Shown one piece after another: positions 1 to 5,179 of a DNA stretch of 5,351 nt (within the stretch, counting starts at the first letter, position 1; every line of letters starts with the position of its first letter). Source of the stretch: an uncultured Prevotella sp. (GTDB lineage: Bacteria; Bacteroidota; Bacteroidia; Bacteroidales; Bacteroidaceae); the NCBI GenBank assembly GCA_934229335.1, contig CAKQDQ010000157.1, forward strand, positions 1-5,351, in the 5' to 3' direction. Made by a program: the position numbers and the translations under genes. The notes beneath the pieces are model-generated. The model was not told the DNA's origin. It saw nothing but the letters and a program-made list of their open reading frames with translations, and did not search any database.

Positions 1-47
1 ACCCCAACCTTGGCAAGGTTGTGCTCTACCAACTGAGCTATTTCCGC
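1..47 (-). tRNA. tRNA-Gly (GCC anticodon), partial; 3' part lies left of the window
   Basis: Read on the minus strand from 47, the sequence begins GCGGAAA (acceptor 5' strand), then TAGCTCAGTTGGTAGAGC (D arm). An anticodon stem CAACC/GGTTG follows, closing the loop TTGCCAA, which gives anticodon GCC for glycine. The window edge cuts the gene just after the anticodon arm, so the T arm and 3' acceptor are not visible. The gene has its own promoter about 60 nt upstream (110-141). It decodes GGC/GGU glycine codons. Confidence 0.95.
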
Positions 48-109
48 GTTTTCTTTACCTCTCTTTATATTTTAGACTTTTCGAGAAGTGCATTTCTCTA
101 AATGCGATG

Positions 110-141
110 CAAAGGTACTATCTTTTTTTTAATTCACCAAA
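110..141 (-). promoter_or_regulatory. Bacteroidota-type promoter for tRNA-Gly
   Basis: On the minus strand there is a -33 TTTG (138-141), a 20-bp spacer and a -7 box TACCTTTG (110-117). This is a full match to the group consensus TTTG / TAnnTTTG. Transcription should start near 104, leaving a leader of about 57 nt before the mature tRNA. Within or beside that leader are two short overlapping inverted repeats: GCATTT/AAATGC at 90-105 and GAGAA/TTCTC at 83-98. Confidence 0.8.
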
Positions 142-584
142 CATTTTCCTTCTATTTTTTATGTTAATGGGCATTTTTCTCGCTTTACTTGATATTAATC
201 AATTCTTCTCTGTGTTTTTTCCCACATTTGACTTAGTTTCTCTTTAATATCATAGTCACCATTCTATTACATTCCTAAACTGTCAATCATTATTTGTATA
301 CCAATATAAAAGTAAAAAAGCAGAAGATCAAAGGCGATGAACACTATCACAAGAAAGAGTTTTTAACTTAGCCCACATATTAAACAACATGCATGAATAC
401 GACACTCCTGCCACCTCCTTTCTACATATAGTAGGAATCCGTATATCTTTACTCTACGCACATTACATAAGTAACCAATAAAAGCCCAAAAGACGACATA
501 CTCTCATCATACAGTATTTACAATAAAAAGTCAGGAACATTATCAAAGAGTAACGAAAATAAGAATACCGTCAGACACTTCTTC
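142..584. other. Gene-poor intergenic stretch, no convincing gene
   Basis: No reading frame in this stretch is long or protein-like enough to call. It is AT-rich, has no TAnnTTTG promoter with a correctly spaced -33 box on either strand, and has no clear terminator after the broken gene to its right. The only eye-catching element is at 412-423. There the minus strand reads AGAAAGGAGGTG, a 12-nt complement to the usual 16S rRNA 3' tail. It sits 8 nt upstream of a GTG that opens a 25-codon frame (405 to 328). I do not call that frame a gene because Shine-Dalgarno-led initiation is uncommon in this phylum and the peptide looks random. Confidence 0.6.
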
Positions 585-925
585 TCACAGTCGGTTACTA
601 TACACTTCATTATACCATTTCTTATACCCTTCCACATCTACCCTTTCGTTGTATTTGGTGTAACGATTAAAAAGGAGAGCTTTCAATGTGATGGGGTATC
701 ATCGAATTTACTAAAATCAGTTAACCCACACCTTATATAATCTTCTAAAAAGTTCACCAGACTGTTTCTCTTTTTATTTACATTCCATTCTACCCATTTA
801 TATTCATAGCACCATAGTAGTTCCTTGTCTGTCCCTGTGAAAGGATTTTCGCTTTCTCCCTTGCAGTAATGACAATACTCTATCCAATTTTCTGTCTTTA
901 ACATTTTCTCAACAAATGCATACAT
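585..925 (-). pseudogene. Small protein of unknown function, broken by a -1 frameshift
   Basis: The first frame runs from ATG at 925 to a TGA at 683-685 (80 codons); an in-frame TAG five codons upstream fixes the start at or after 925. The minus-strand frame one base over is open from 698 and continues as LKALLFNRYTKYNERVDVEG and on to a TGA at 585-587, adding 33 sensible residues. The two frames overlap only at about 683-698, which contains a CCCC run (+ strand G 693-696). Restoring one C would give a continuous protein of 113 residues reading DDTPITLKALLFNRY across the join. The protein is rich in aromatic and charged residues, with CHYC (residues 18-21), ELLWCYEYKWVEW (35-47) and C66. It has no signal peptide or membrane segment. 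I do not recognise a named family. It starts only 14 nt past the terminator of the lipoprotein gene and has no visible promoter, so expression would depend on readthrough. A sequencing error in the homopolymer is a real alternative to true decay. Confidence 0.7.
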
Positions 926-938
926 AAGTCTCTGAACC

Positions 939-993
939 TACAAAAAGAAAGTGACCAATTTCTCTTCACGAAATCAGTCACTTTCTTTTTGTA
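939..993 (-). terminator. Long inverted-repeat terminator after the META lipoprotein gene, possibly bidirectional
   Basis: The arms 939-955 and 977-993 are perfectly complementary over 17 bp (core AAAGTGAC/GTCACTTT). After a 2-nt mismatch comes a 5-bp inner stem (958-962 with 970-974) and a 7-nt loop. On the minus strand the second arm ends CTTTCTTTTTGT, supplying the U-tract. The other strand is nearly symmetrical, so it may stop transcription both ways. It lies 27 nt after the lipoprotein stop codon. Confidence 0.85.
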
Positions 994-1019
994 AATACAT
1001 TATACTCTATCTTTTTTCT

Positions 1020-1433
1020 TTACTTTTTCTTTAACAGCATAACCACCTTGCCAGACTTATCGTAAACTGTGGCGGTGGCTCCATCTACCTTTACGGTGTT
1101 AGTCTGGTCAAGGGCGTCACAAATGGCTCTCTCTATATCCATTGACTGCCCCATCATACGCGTCATACCAACAGTAGAGAAAGAAAGCTTACCATTCTTA
1201 ATTGCATAATCGCCAAAGAAACTATTAACGGTTGCACAACCGTTAATTCTTCCATCCTTACCGAAGATTATTGTGGCTGGCTGGTCGCCACCTTTGGTGT
1301 TCTTATCCATAGCGACTTCTATTGACCACTCTCCTTGTATGTCTGTGTTTGACGATACAACGTTGTTACTGCTTTTACAACTTCCTAACAGCATTGCTAC
1401 TAAAGACAATGTGATAAATAATACTTTTTTCAT
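1020..1433 (-). CDS. META-domain lipoprotein (HslJ-like)
   Basis: This 137-residue protein starts with a lipoprotein signal peptide: MKK, a hydrophobic core, then the lipobox LGSC with the lipidated Cys at residue 19. The residues after it (KSSNN) lack the acidic run linked to surface export in this phylum, so an inner-facing or periplasmic anchor is my inference. A single META domain fills residues ~31-135. It shows GEWSIE, the ATIIFGKDGRINGCATVNSFFG segment (53-74, with NGC and FFG characteristic of the family), LSFSTVGMTRMMG (83-95) and a C-terminal VYDKSGKVVMLLKK strand. META proteins (such as E. coli HslJ) are linked to envelope stress and novobiocin resistance, but the biochemical role is not established. 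The length is normal for a stand-alone META lipoprotein. The ATG at 1433 is chosen because the signal peptide begins there. It is monocistronic: own promoter at 1465-1495 and terminator at 939-993. Confidence 0.88.
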   Translation of the reverse strand: MKKVLFITLSLVAMLLGSCKSSNNVVSSNTDIQGEWSIEVAMDKNTKGGDQPATIIFGKDGRINGCATVNSFFGDYAIKNGKLSFSTVGMTRMMGQSMDIERAICDALDQTNTVKVDGATATVYDKSGKVVMLLKKK

Positions 1434-1447
1434 TGATTCTTGTACAT
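1430..1447 (-). other. Possible 5-codon upstream reading frame ending in an ATGA overlap
   Basis: In the leader of the META gene, ATG at 1445-1447 opens the frame MYKNQ, whose TGA (1430-1432) overlaps the ATG of the lipoprotein (1431-1433). Such an overlap could couple the two translation events. It is very short, so chance is a serious alternative. Confidence 0.2.
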
Positions 1448-1464
1448 TTTATTTTTTACGCGTG

Positions 1465-1495
1465 CAAAGATACAACATTCTTTTTATCTAACAAA
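1465..1495 (-). promoter_or_regulatory. Bacteroidota-type promoter for the META lipoprotein gene
   Basis: On the minus strand there is TTTG (1492-1495), a 19-bp spacer and TATCTTTG (1465-1472), an exact match to the TTTG / TAnnTTTG consensus. The predicted start of transcription is near 1459, giving a leader of about 26 nt with no Shine-Dalgarno sequence. Confidence 0.82.
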
Positions 1496-1588
1496 ATGTT
1501 GGGTAGAAAATTAAAAATAACAAATTATAATCTTTGTGCAATATTCTTTAATTTTGTAGGCTTATTTCAGGTAAAGACACTCACTTTA

Positions 1589-1662
1589 CGATTACTATCT
1601 GATTATGTCACGATTTGGCTCTAATCATCCTGCGATCACTATCTTATCGCAACACGATTTGG
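1589..1662. repeat. Two imperfect direct repeats, 44-nt period
   Basis: Positions 1589-1618 and 1633-1662 align over 30 bases with 23 identities. The shared words are CGAT, ACTATCT and CACGATTTGG. The second copy contains an internal inverted repeat TGCGAT/ATCGCA (1631-1636 with 1646-1651). Just before the first copy is GTAAAG/CTTTAC (1571-1576 with 1584-1589). The pair lies ~95-170 bp upstream of the META promoter. It could be a pair of protein sites, a fragment of a dispersed intergenic repeat, or a chance duplication. Confidence 0.5.
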
Positions 1663-1680
1663 GAACTATTAAAATGTGAA

Positions 1681-1715
1681 ATAAAAAAGGGCAAATTGTC
1701 TCACGACAACTTGCC
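1681..1715 (-). terminator. Strong intrinsic terminator with GUGA tetraloop (small RNA and/or fhs)
   Basis: On the minus strand an 11-bp stem GGCAAGTTGTC/GACAATTTGCC (one G-U pair) closes the loop GTGA, a GNRA tetraloop on a C-G pair. C and a run of six T follow. It ends the candidate small RNA and is also the first convincing terminator downstream of fhs. Confidence 0.88.
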
Positions 1716-1752
1716 TCTATTAACCTTAATAATCTAATACCATGAAAAACAC
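1682..1752 (-). ncRNA. Candidate ~70-nt small RNA downstream of fhs
   Basis: A consensus promoter (1757-1787) and a strong intrinsic terminator (1681-1715), both on the minus strand, delimit a transcript of about 70 nt from roughly 1752. The 5' half is unstructured and AT-rich (CATGGTATTAGATTATTAAG and onward). The 3' half is the terminator hairpin itself. This layout, a short seed-like 5' end plus a terminator, is what many bacterial regulatory RNAs look like. Families of short paralogous small RNAs are known in Bacteroides, and I cannot tell from one sequence whether this is a member. A tiny frame MVLDY (1743 to 1726) lies inside it, so a leader-peptide RNA is an alternative. No downstream gene is read through the terminator until the META promoter, so a conventional attenuator is less likely. 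fhs readthrough could also yield the RNA by processing. Confidence 0.6.
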
Positions 1753-1756
1753 GTTG

Positions 1757-1787
1757 CAAAGATAGTAAATCAATCTGACCTATGCAA
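1757..1787 (-). promoter_or_regulatory. Bacteroidota-type promoter for the candidate small RNA
   Basis: On the minus strand there is TTG (1785-1787), a 20-bp spacer and TATCTTTG (1757-1764). The -7 box is identical to that of the META gene. The only minus-strand unit it can serve before the terminator at 1681-1715 is the short RNA. Confidence 0.7.
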
Positions 1788-1822
1788 GTTTTTCAAAGTA
1801 TTTTTATCATTTTTGTGCCACA

Positions 1823-1857
1823 GTTAACATTTGTTTATGGATATTCCAAACATTAAC
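1823..1857 (-). other. Hairpin spanning the fhs stop codon
   Basis: The minus strand reads GTTAATGTTTG (1857-1847), a 13-nt loop, then CAAATGTTAAC (1833-1823): 11 pairs with two G-U wobbles. The fhs TAA (1853-1855) lies in the first arm. No U-tract follows directly, so it is more likely a 3'-end stabilising or processing structure than a terminator. Confidence 0.5.
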
Positions 1858-3520
1858 TAAGACCGTCTATCTGACCATTGACAATTCCTATATGTAATGC
1901 TTGTGGAGCCTTTGGCAGTCCTGGCATTCTTATTATGTCTCCAGCTATTGCCACCAACATCTCTGCACCTGCATTTACGACAAAATCCTTAATATCGAAG
2001 TTAAAACCTGTCGGCACACCATACGCCTTCGGGTTTTGTGAGAACGAATACTGAGTTTTTGCTATGCACACAGGGAATTTACTATATCCCAACTCTTCTG
2101 CCTTGCCAATCTTGCGGATTGCTTCTGGTGAGAAGCTTACAGAATTTGCTCCGTATATTTTCTTTGCAACAGCAATAATCTTCTCTACTATAGACATATC
2201 GTCTGTATATGTGTATTGCAGCGGTCCTGAAGGATTATTTTCTATCGTATCTACTACAATATTTGCTAATTCTATAGCACCGTCTCCACCCTCGCAGAAA
2301 GCATTATTAAGCGCAAAAGGCACACCGATTTCCTCACAATGACGCCTTACAAGCTCTATCTCCTCTTCGGTATCTTGAGCATAACGATTAAAACATACTA
2401 ATACTGTCTGTCCAAAGCCTTTAAGGTTCTTGATATGTCTGTCAAGGTTTGCAAAGCCCTTCTTTACACCCTCAATATTAGGTTTCTTTATATCTGCCTC
2501 TAAAACATCGCCATGCATCTTTAGTCCCTGTAATGTCGCCACAAGTATTGTCAACGAAGGATTAAGTCCTGCCTTACGACACTTTATGTCAAAGAACTTT
2601 TCCGCACCAAGATCTGCACCGAATCCTGCCTCAGTAATCACATAATCTCCATAGGTCATAGCCATCTTTGTAGCTATAATAGAATTACATCCATGAGCAA
2701 TATTTGCAAATGGACCTCCATGTATGAACGCGGGCGTATTCTCTGTAGTCTGTACAAGGTTTGGATTCATGGCATCTTTCAACAATACTGTTATTGCTCC
2801 ACCGATACCAAGGTCTTTTACAAAGAATGGTTTGTTTTCCAAGGTATAACCTAACAATATATTGTCTATTCTACGTTGCAAGTCCTCTAAATCCTTAGAG
2901 AGACACAATATTGCCATTATCTCTGAAGCAGGAGTTATGTCAAAGCCTCCCTCTTGTGGCAAACCATTCACATAAGGACCAAGGCCTGTCACTATTTTAC
3001 GTAAGCTACGGTCATTAACATCGAGCACACGCTTCCAGAGTATCTGTCTCATGCCAAAGCCTTCTTTCCTATGCTGATAAATATAGTTATCAAGTAGTGC
3101 AGAAATCATATTGTTTGCAGATGTTATGGCGTGAAAATCACCGGTAAAATGCAGATTGATTTTCTCCATGGGCAACACCTGAGCATAGCCGCCACCAGCC
3201 GCTCCACCTTTCATTCCAAAGCATGGTCCCAATGAAGGTTCACGTAATGCGAGTACAGCCTTTTTACCTATTTTAGCCATACCAAGAGCCAAACCAACAG
3301 AGACTGTTGTTTTTCCTATTCCTGCCTTGGTAGGAGTTATTGCTGTAACCAATATCAACTCGCTCTTTTTCACCCTTTTCTCCGATATATTTGTATACGG
3401 AACTTTGGCGATATACTTACCGTATGGTTCTACTTGTTCTTCGTCAATACCGAGTTGTCTCGCAATCTCACCTATAGGCTTTAACACTGCCTCACGGGCG
3501 ATCTCTATATCTGTTTTCAT
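1853..3520 (-). CDS. fhs: Formate-tetrahydrofolate ligase (10-formyl-THF synthetase)
   Basis: Fhs is a cytosolic enzyme that joins formate to tetrahydrofolate using ATP, making 10-formyl-THF for purine, fMet-tRNA and one-carbon metabolism. At 555 residues it matches the usual bacterial length. The nucleotide loop is [11 protein letters not shown] (62-72). It is followed by [20 protein letters not shown] (93-112), which includes an exact match to the family signature G-[LIVM]-KGGAAGGGY, and by [14 protein letters not shown] (124-137). Further conserved blocks are [20 protein letters not shown] (260-279), [10 protein letters not shown] (410-419), AKTQYSFS (487-494) and [14 protein letters not shown] (526-539). 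The second family signature, normally around VAxxRALKxHGG, reads [12 protein letters not shown] (328-339), a variant; I expect it is a lineage feature. The start at 3520 gives the expected N-terminus [16 protein letters not shown]. The leader has no Shine-Dalgarno. It is transcribed alone from the promoter at 3598-3628, divergent from the regulator/EFR1 operon. Confidence 0.98.
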   Translation of the reverse strand: MKTDIEIAREAVLKPIGEIARQLGIDEEQVEPYGKYIAKVPYTNISEKRVKKSELILVTAITPTKAGIGKTTVSVGLALGMAKIGKKAVLALREPSLGPCFGMKGGAAGGGYAQVLPMEKINLHFTGDFHAITSANNMISALLDNYIYQHRKEGFGMRQILWKRVLDVNDRSLRKIVTGLGPYVNGLPQEGGFDITPASEIMAILCLSKDLEDLQRRIDNILLGYTLENKPFFVKDLGIGGAITVLLKDAMNPNLVQTTENTPAFIHGGPFANIAHGCNSIIATKMAMTYGDYVITEAGFGADLGAEKFFDIKCRKAGLNPSLTILVATLQGLKMHGDVLEADIKKPNIEGVKKGFANLDRHIKNLKGFGQTVLVCFNRYAQDTEEEIELVRRHCEEIGVPFALNNAFCEGGDGAIELANIVVDTIENNPSGPLQYTYTDDMSIVEKIIAVAKKIYGANSVSFSPEAIRKIGKAEELGYSKFPVCIAKTQYSFSQNPKAYGVPTGFNFDIKDFVVNAGAEMLVAIAGDIIRMPGLPKAPQALHIGIVNGQIDGLS

Positions 3521-3597
3521 TTTCTTGTGAATAATTATTTACATTAGTAGGTATATGAAGTCGTTACTACATATATTCTCTATAACTTGTTAGACTG

Positions 3598-3628
3598 CAA
3601 AATTACAAATAAAAATAAAATTCACAAA
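3598..3628 (-). promoter_or_regulatory. Bacteroidota-type promoter for fhs
   Basis: On the minus strand there is TTTG (3625-3628), a 19-bp spacer and TAATTTTG (3598-3605), an exact match to TTTG / TAnnTTTG. Transcription should start near 3591, giving a ~70-nt leader. The leader contains a weak inverted repeat TAGTA/TACTA (about 3545-3570). I see no folate-riboswitch signature there. Confidence 0.82.
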
Positions 3629-3636
3629 GTATTTAT

Positions 3637-3650
3637 GGTATTTTTTTACC
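3637..3650. promoter_or_regulatory. Small inverted repeat between the divergent promoters, possible operator
   Basis: GGTA (3637-3640), six T, TACC (3647-3650) lies between the fhs -33 element and the likely -33 region of the regulator promoter. A dimeric LuxR-type protein could bind here, which would let one site affect both units. The arms are only 4 bp, so support is weak. Confidence 0.25.
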
Positions 3651-3656
3651 TTTATA

Positions 3657-3687
3657 TTTTATATTACAATATATTTTCATACCTTTG
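3657..3687 (+). promoter_or_regulatory. Promoter of the regulator-EFR1 operon
   Basis: The -7 box TACCTTTG (3680-3687) matches TAnnTTTG exactly. At a 19-bp spacing the -33 position reads TTTT (3657-3660), a 3 of 4 match, so this may be a weaker or activated promoter. Transcription would start near 3694. That rules out the ATG at 3587 as the start of the regulator, because it lies upstream of the promoter. Confidence 0.65.
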
Positions 3688-3698
3688 CAGATACATTT

Positions 3699-3737
3699 AT
3701 GGTTACAGCACCTTTTGTTATTTTACATTCACTATGA
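3699..3737 (+). other. Possible 12-codon leader peptide frame with ATGA overlap
   Basis: ATG at 3699, a few bases after the predicted transcription start, opens the frame MVTAPFVILHSL. Its TGA (3735-3737) overlaps the ATG of the regulator (3734-3736). Translational coupling is a plausible role. It is too short for coding statistics. Confidence 0.3.
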
Positions 3738-4336
3738 CTATTAGCACTGATAATATGCACGGTTTGTTGCCTTCTGCACTAAAATTGGCCATCATAAACG
3801 AAAACATACTCGCTGGTATAGGACTACAAAATATTTTAGAGGATATGCTACCCTATGCTGAGATTGTTTTATGTCGCGACATTAAGTACATTGAAGAATC
3901 TGCGTTATGTCAATGTGCACATTATTTCGTCTCTTCTAATATATATTTCAGTTGTACTGATTTTTTTCAAAAATACAACAAAAAGACCATAGTTCTTATC
4001 AACGGAGACATCACGATAAAAGGAACCAGGACTCTTAATATTTGTCAGGATGAAAAGGAGCTGATAAAGAACATTATCGCTCTTCACCGTGCTGGACATG
4101 GAAAGATAAATACAGAAGAGACAAAAAAAGCTTTATTATCGTCACGCGAAGCACAAGTGATGATATTGTTATGCAAAGGATATATTAATAAGGAGATAGC
4201 AGAGAAACTGAATATTAGTCTTACAACAGTCATGACGCATCGTAAAAATATAAATGCTAAAATTAACGCACATTCATTAGCAGACATTATTATTTATGCT
4301 GTTATCAATGGTTATATCAATATTAGCGAATTATAA
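3734..4336 (+). CDS. LuxR-type transcriptional regulator with a degenerate receiver domain
   Basis: From ATG 3734 this is a 200-residue protein. The frame is open back to 3587, but that part is outside the predicted transcript and reads as low-complexity F/Y-rich sequence; M8 (3755) is another possible start. Residues ~134-195 form a LuxR/GerE helix-turn-helix: LLSSREAQVMILLCKGYINK (134-153), then EIAEKLNIS and TTVMTHRKNINAKI, with all hallmark positions present. Residues ~16-115 follow the alternating strand-helix pattern of a response-regulator receiver (LKLAIINEN; EIVLC; HYFVSSNIY; KKTIVLIN). The acidic pair is INEN, the phospho-acceptor Asp position is Ser (S67/S68), and the conserved Lys is not evident, so phosphotransfer is unlikely. 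Six cysteines are present, four of them (C47, C59, C61, C74) in the receiver-like part. No histidine kinase is in the window. It is 13 nt upstream of the EFR1 gene and clearly in one operon with it. It probably regulates its own operon and perhaps divergent fhs; the signal is unknown. Confidence 0.85.
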   Translation: MTISTDNMHGLLPSALKLAIINENILAGIGLQNILEDMLPYAEIVLCRDIKYIEESALCQCAHYFVSSNIYFSCTDFFQKYNKKTIVLINGDITIKGTRTLNICQDEKELIKNIIALHRAGHGKINTEETKKALLSSREAQVMILLCKGYINKEIAEKLNISLTTVMTHRKNINAKINAHSLADIIIYAVINGYINISEL

Positions 4337-4349
4337 TACCATCATCATT

Positions 4350-5117
4350 ATGCTATACTATTTTTCTGGCACAGGCAATAGTAAACTTGTCTGCTCAATG
4401 GTTGCAGAACTTCTTAACGAGAAATTCTGCCCCATTACAGCACCACTTCATACTTGCGACTACTCAATAGGTATCGTTTTCCCTGTATACGCATGGGGAA
4501 TGCCACGCATCGTCAAGAATTTCATAGAACATACTCTTAGCGAACTTATAACGACCGACAAGCATTATGTCTATACCATCATGACTTGTGGAGACGATAT
4601 AGGATACACCGATACTCTGATTAAGAAAGCTCTTGATCGAAACAATATAGCATTGTCTGCTGCTTTCTCCGTACAAATGCCCAACACATACGTCGCACTA
4701 CCAGGCTTTGATATTGACAGTCCAGAACTTGCGCAAAGCAAGATCAACAATATGCAAAAGTTGATCACACGTATTGCTGCTACCATCAGTAAACGCTCAA
4801 AGGGTACATGGGTCACAAGAGGAAGCTGGGCTTGGGTAAAGTCATACATAATTAGACCCTTGTTTATGAAGCTTTTGATAAATGATGAAAAGTTCAGAGC
4901 AGAAGAAAGTTGTATACACTGCAGAAAATGTGCCGTTGCTTGCCCAGTCAATAACATTAGAATGGTATCCAAACAGCCCAACAATACATTTCCACTCCCA
5001 TCATGGCAACATCATTGTGAAGGATGCTTTGCCTGCTACCATGTATGCCCACACAATGCAATACAATATGGAAGGTTCACAAAAGGTAAGGGACAAAAGA
5101 AGTTACCCATAAAATAG
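4350..5117 (+). CDS. EFR1-family protein: flavodoxin-like domain plus two [4Fe-4S] clusters
   Basis: This 255-residue cytosolic protein starts at ATG 4350; the frame extends to 4296, but the flavodoxin-like domain begins exactly at MLYYFSGTGNS. The N-terminal part (1-~145) is flavodoxin-like, with the FMN-phosphate loop SGTGNS (6-11) and a second loop FPVYAWGMP (44-52). The C-terminal part is a bacterial-type ferredoxin domain with two complete motifs: CIHCRKCAVACP (C188, C191, C194, C198) and CEGCFACYHVCP (C223, C226, C229, C233). Between them and the flavodoxin part is a basic/aromatic linker (~146-180) with GSWAWVKSYIIRP. The family is named for this arrangement and is common in anaerobes. 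It is presumed to move electrons between flavin and iron-sulfur centres; the substrate is unknown. All eight cluster cysteines are intact, so it should be functional. It is cotranscribed behind the regulator, with no Shine-Dalgarno in the 13-nt gap. No clear terminator follows on the plus strand. Confidence 0.92.
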   Translation: MLYYFSGTGNSKLVCSMVAELLNEKFCPITAPLHTCDYSIGIVFPVYAWGMPRIVKNFIEHTLSELITTDKHYVYTIMTCGDDIGYTDTLIKKALDRNNIALSAAFSVQMPNTYVALPGFDIDSPELAQSKINNMQKLITRIAATISKRSKGTWVTRGSWAWVKSYIIRPLFMKLLINDEKFRAEESCIHCRKCAVACPVNNIRMVSKQPNNTFPLPSWQHHCEGCFACYHVCPHNAIQYGRFTKGKGQKKLPIK

Positions 5118-5179
5118 ACGATAGTCCATTATTATCCTCGTCCACTTCTGTTAATCATTGCCCTCTCCTACTTCTATTA

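Noticed and set aside
189..202. TTGAT-ATTA-ATCAA palindrome
   Set aside because: It is 5-bp AT-rich arms away from any promoter; expected by chance in this composition.
463..540. 25-codon minus-strand frame starting at 540
   Set aside because: It is short, Cys/Leu-rich by composition only, with no promoter or conserved-looking motif.
1549..1556. Plus-strand TAATTTTG as a promoter
   Set aside because: It matches the -7 consensus but has no TTTG/TTG at the 19-20 bp spacing and no gene or terminator downstream on that strand.
1433..1624. 63-codon plus-strand frame over the META promoter region
   Set aside because: It runs through a consensus minus-strand promoter and the direct repeats, and reads as random hydrophobic sequence.
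3521..3597. Folate riboswitch in the fhs leader
   Set aside because: The leader is AT-rich with only a 5-bp inverted repeat; none of the conserved core of known tetrahydrofolate riboswitches is visible.
3587..3733. Upstream extension of the regulator frame to the ATG at 3587
   Set aside because: It lies upstream of the operon's -7 box and overlaps the fhs promoter; the extra residues are an F/Y-rich run with no domain likeness. The ATG at 3734 gives a normal N-terminus.
4296..4349. Upstream extension of the EFR1 frame
   Set aside because: It would overlap the end of the regulator, and the flavodoxin fold starts exactly at the ATG at 4350.
5105..5145. GACGA/TCGTC inverted repeat as terminator of the EFR1 operon
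   Set aside because: The stem is only 5 bp with a long loop, and no T-run follows.
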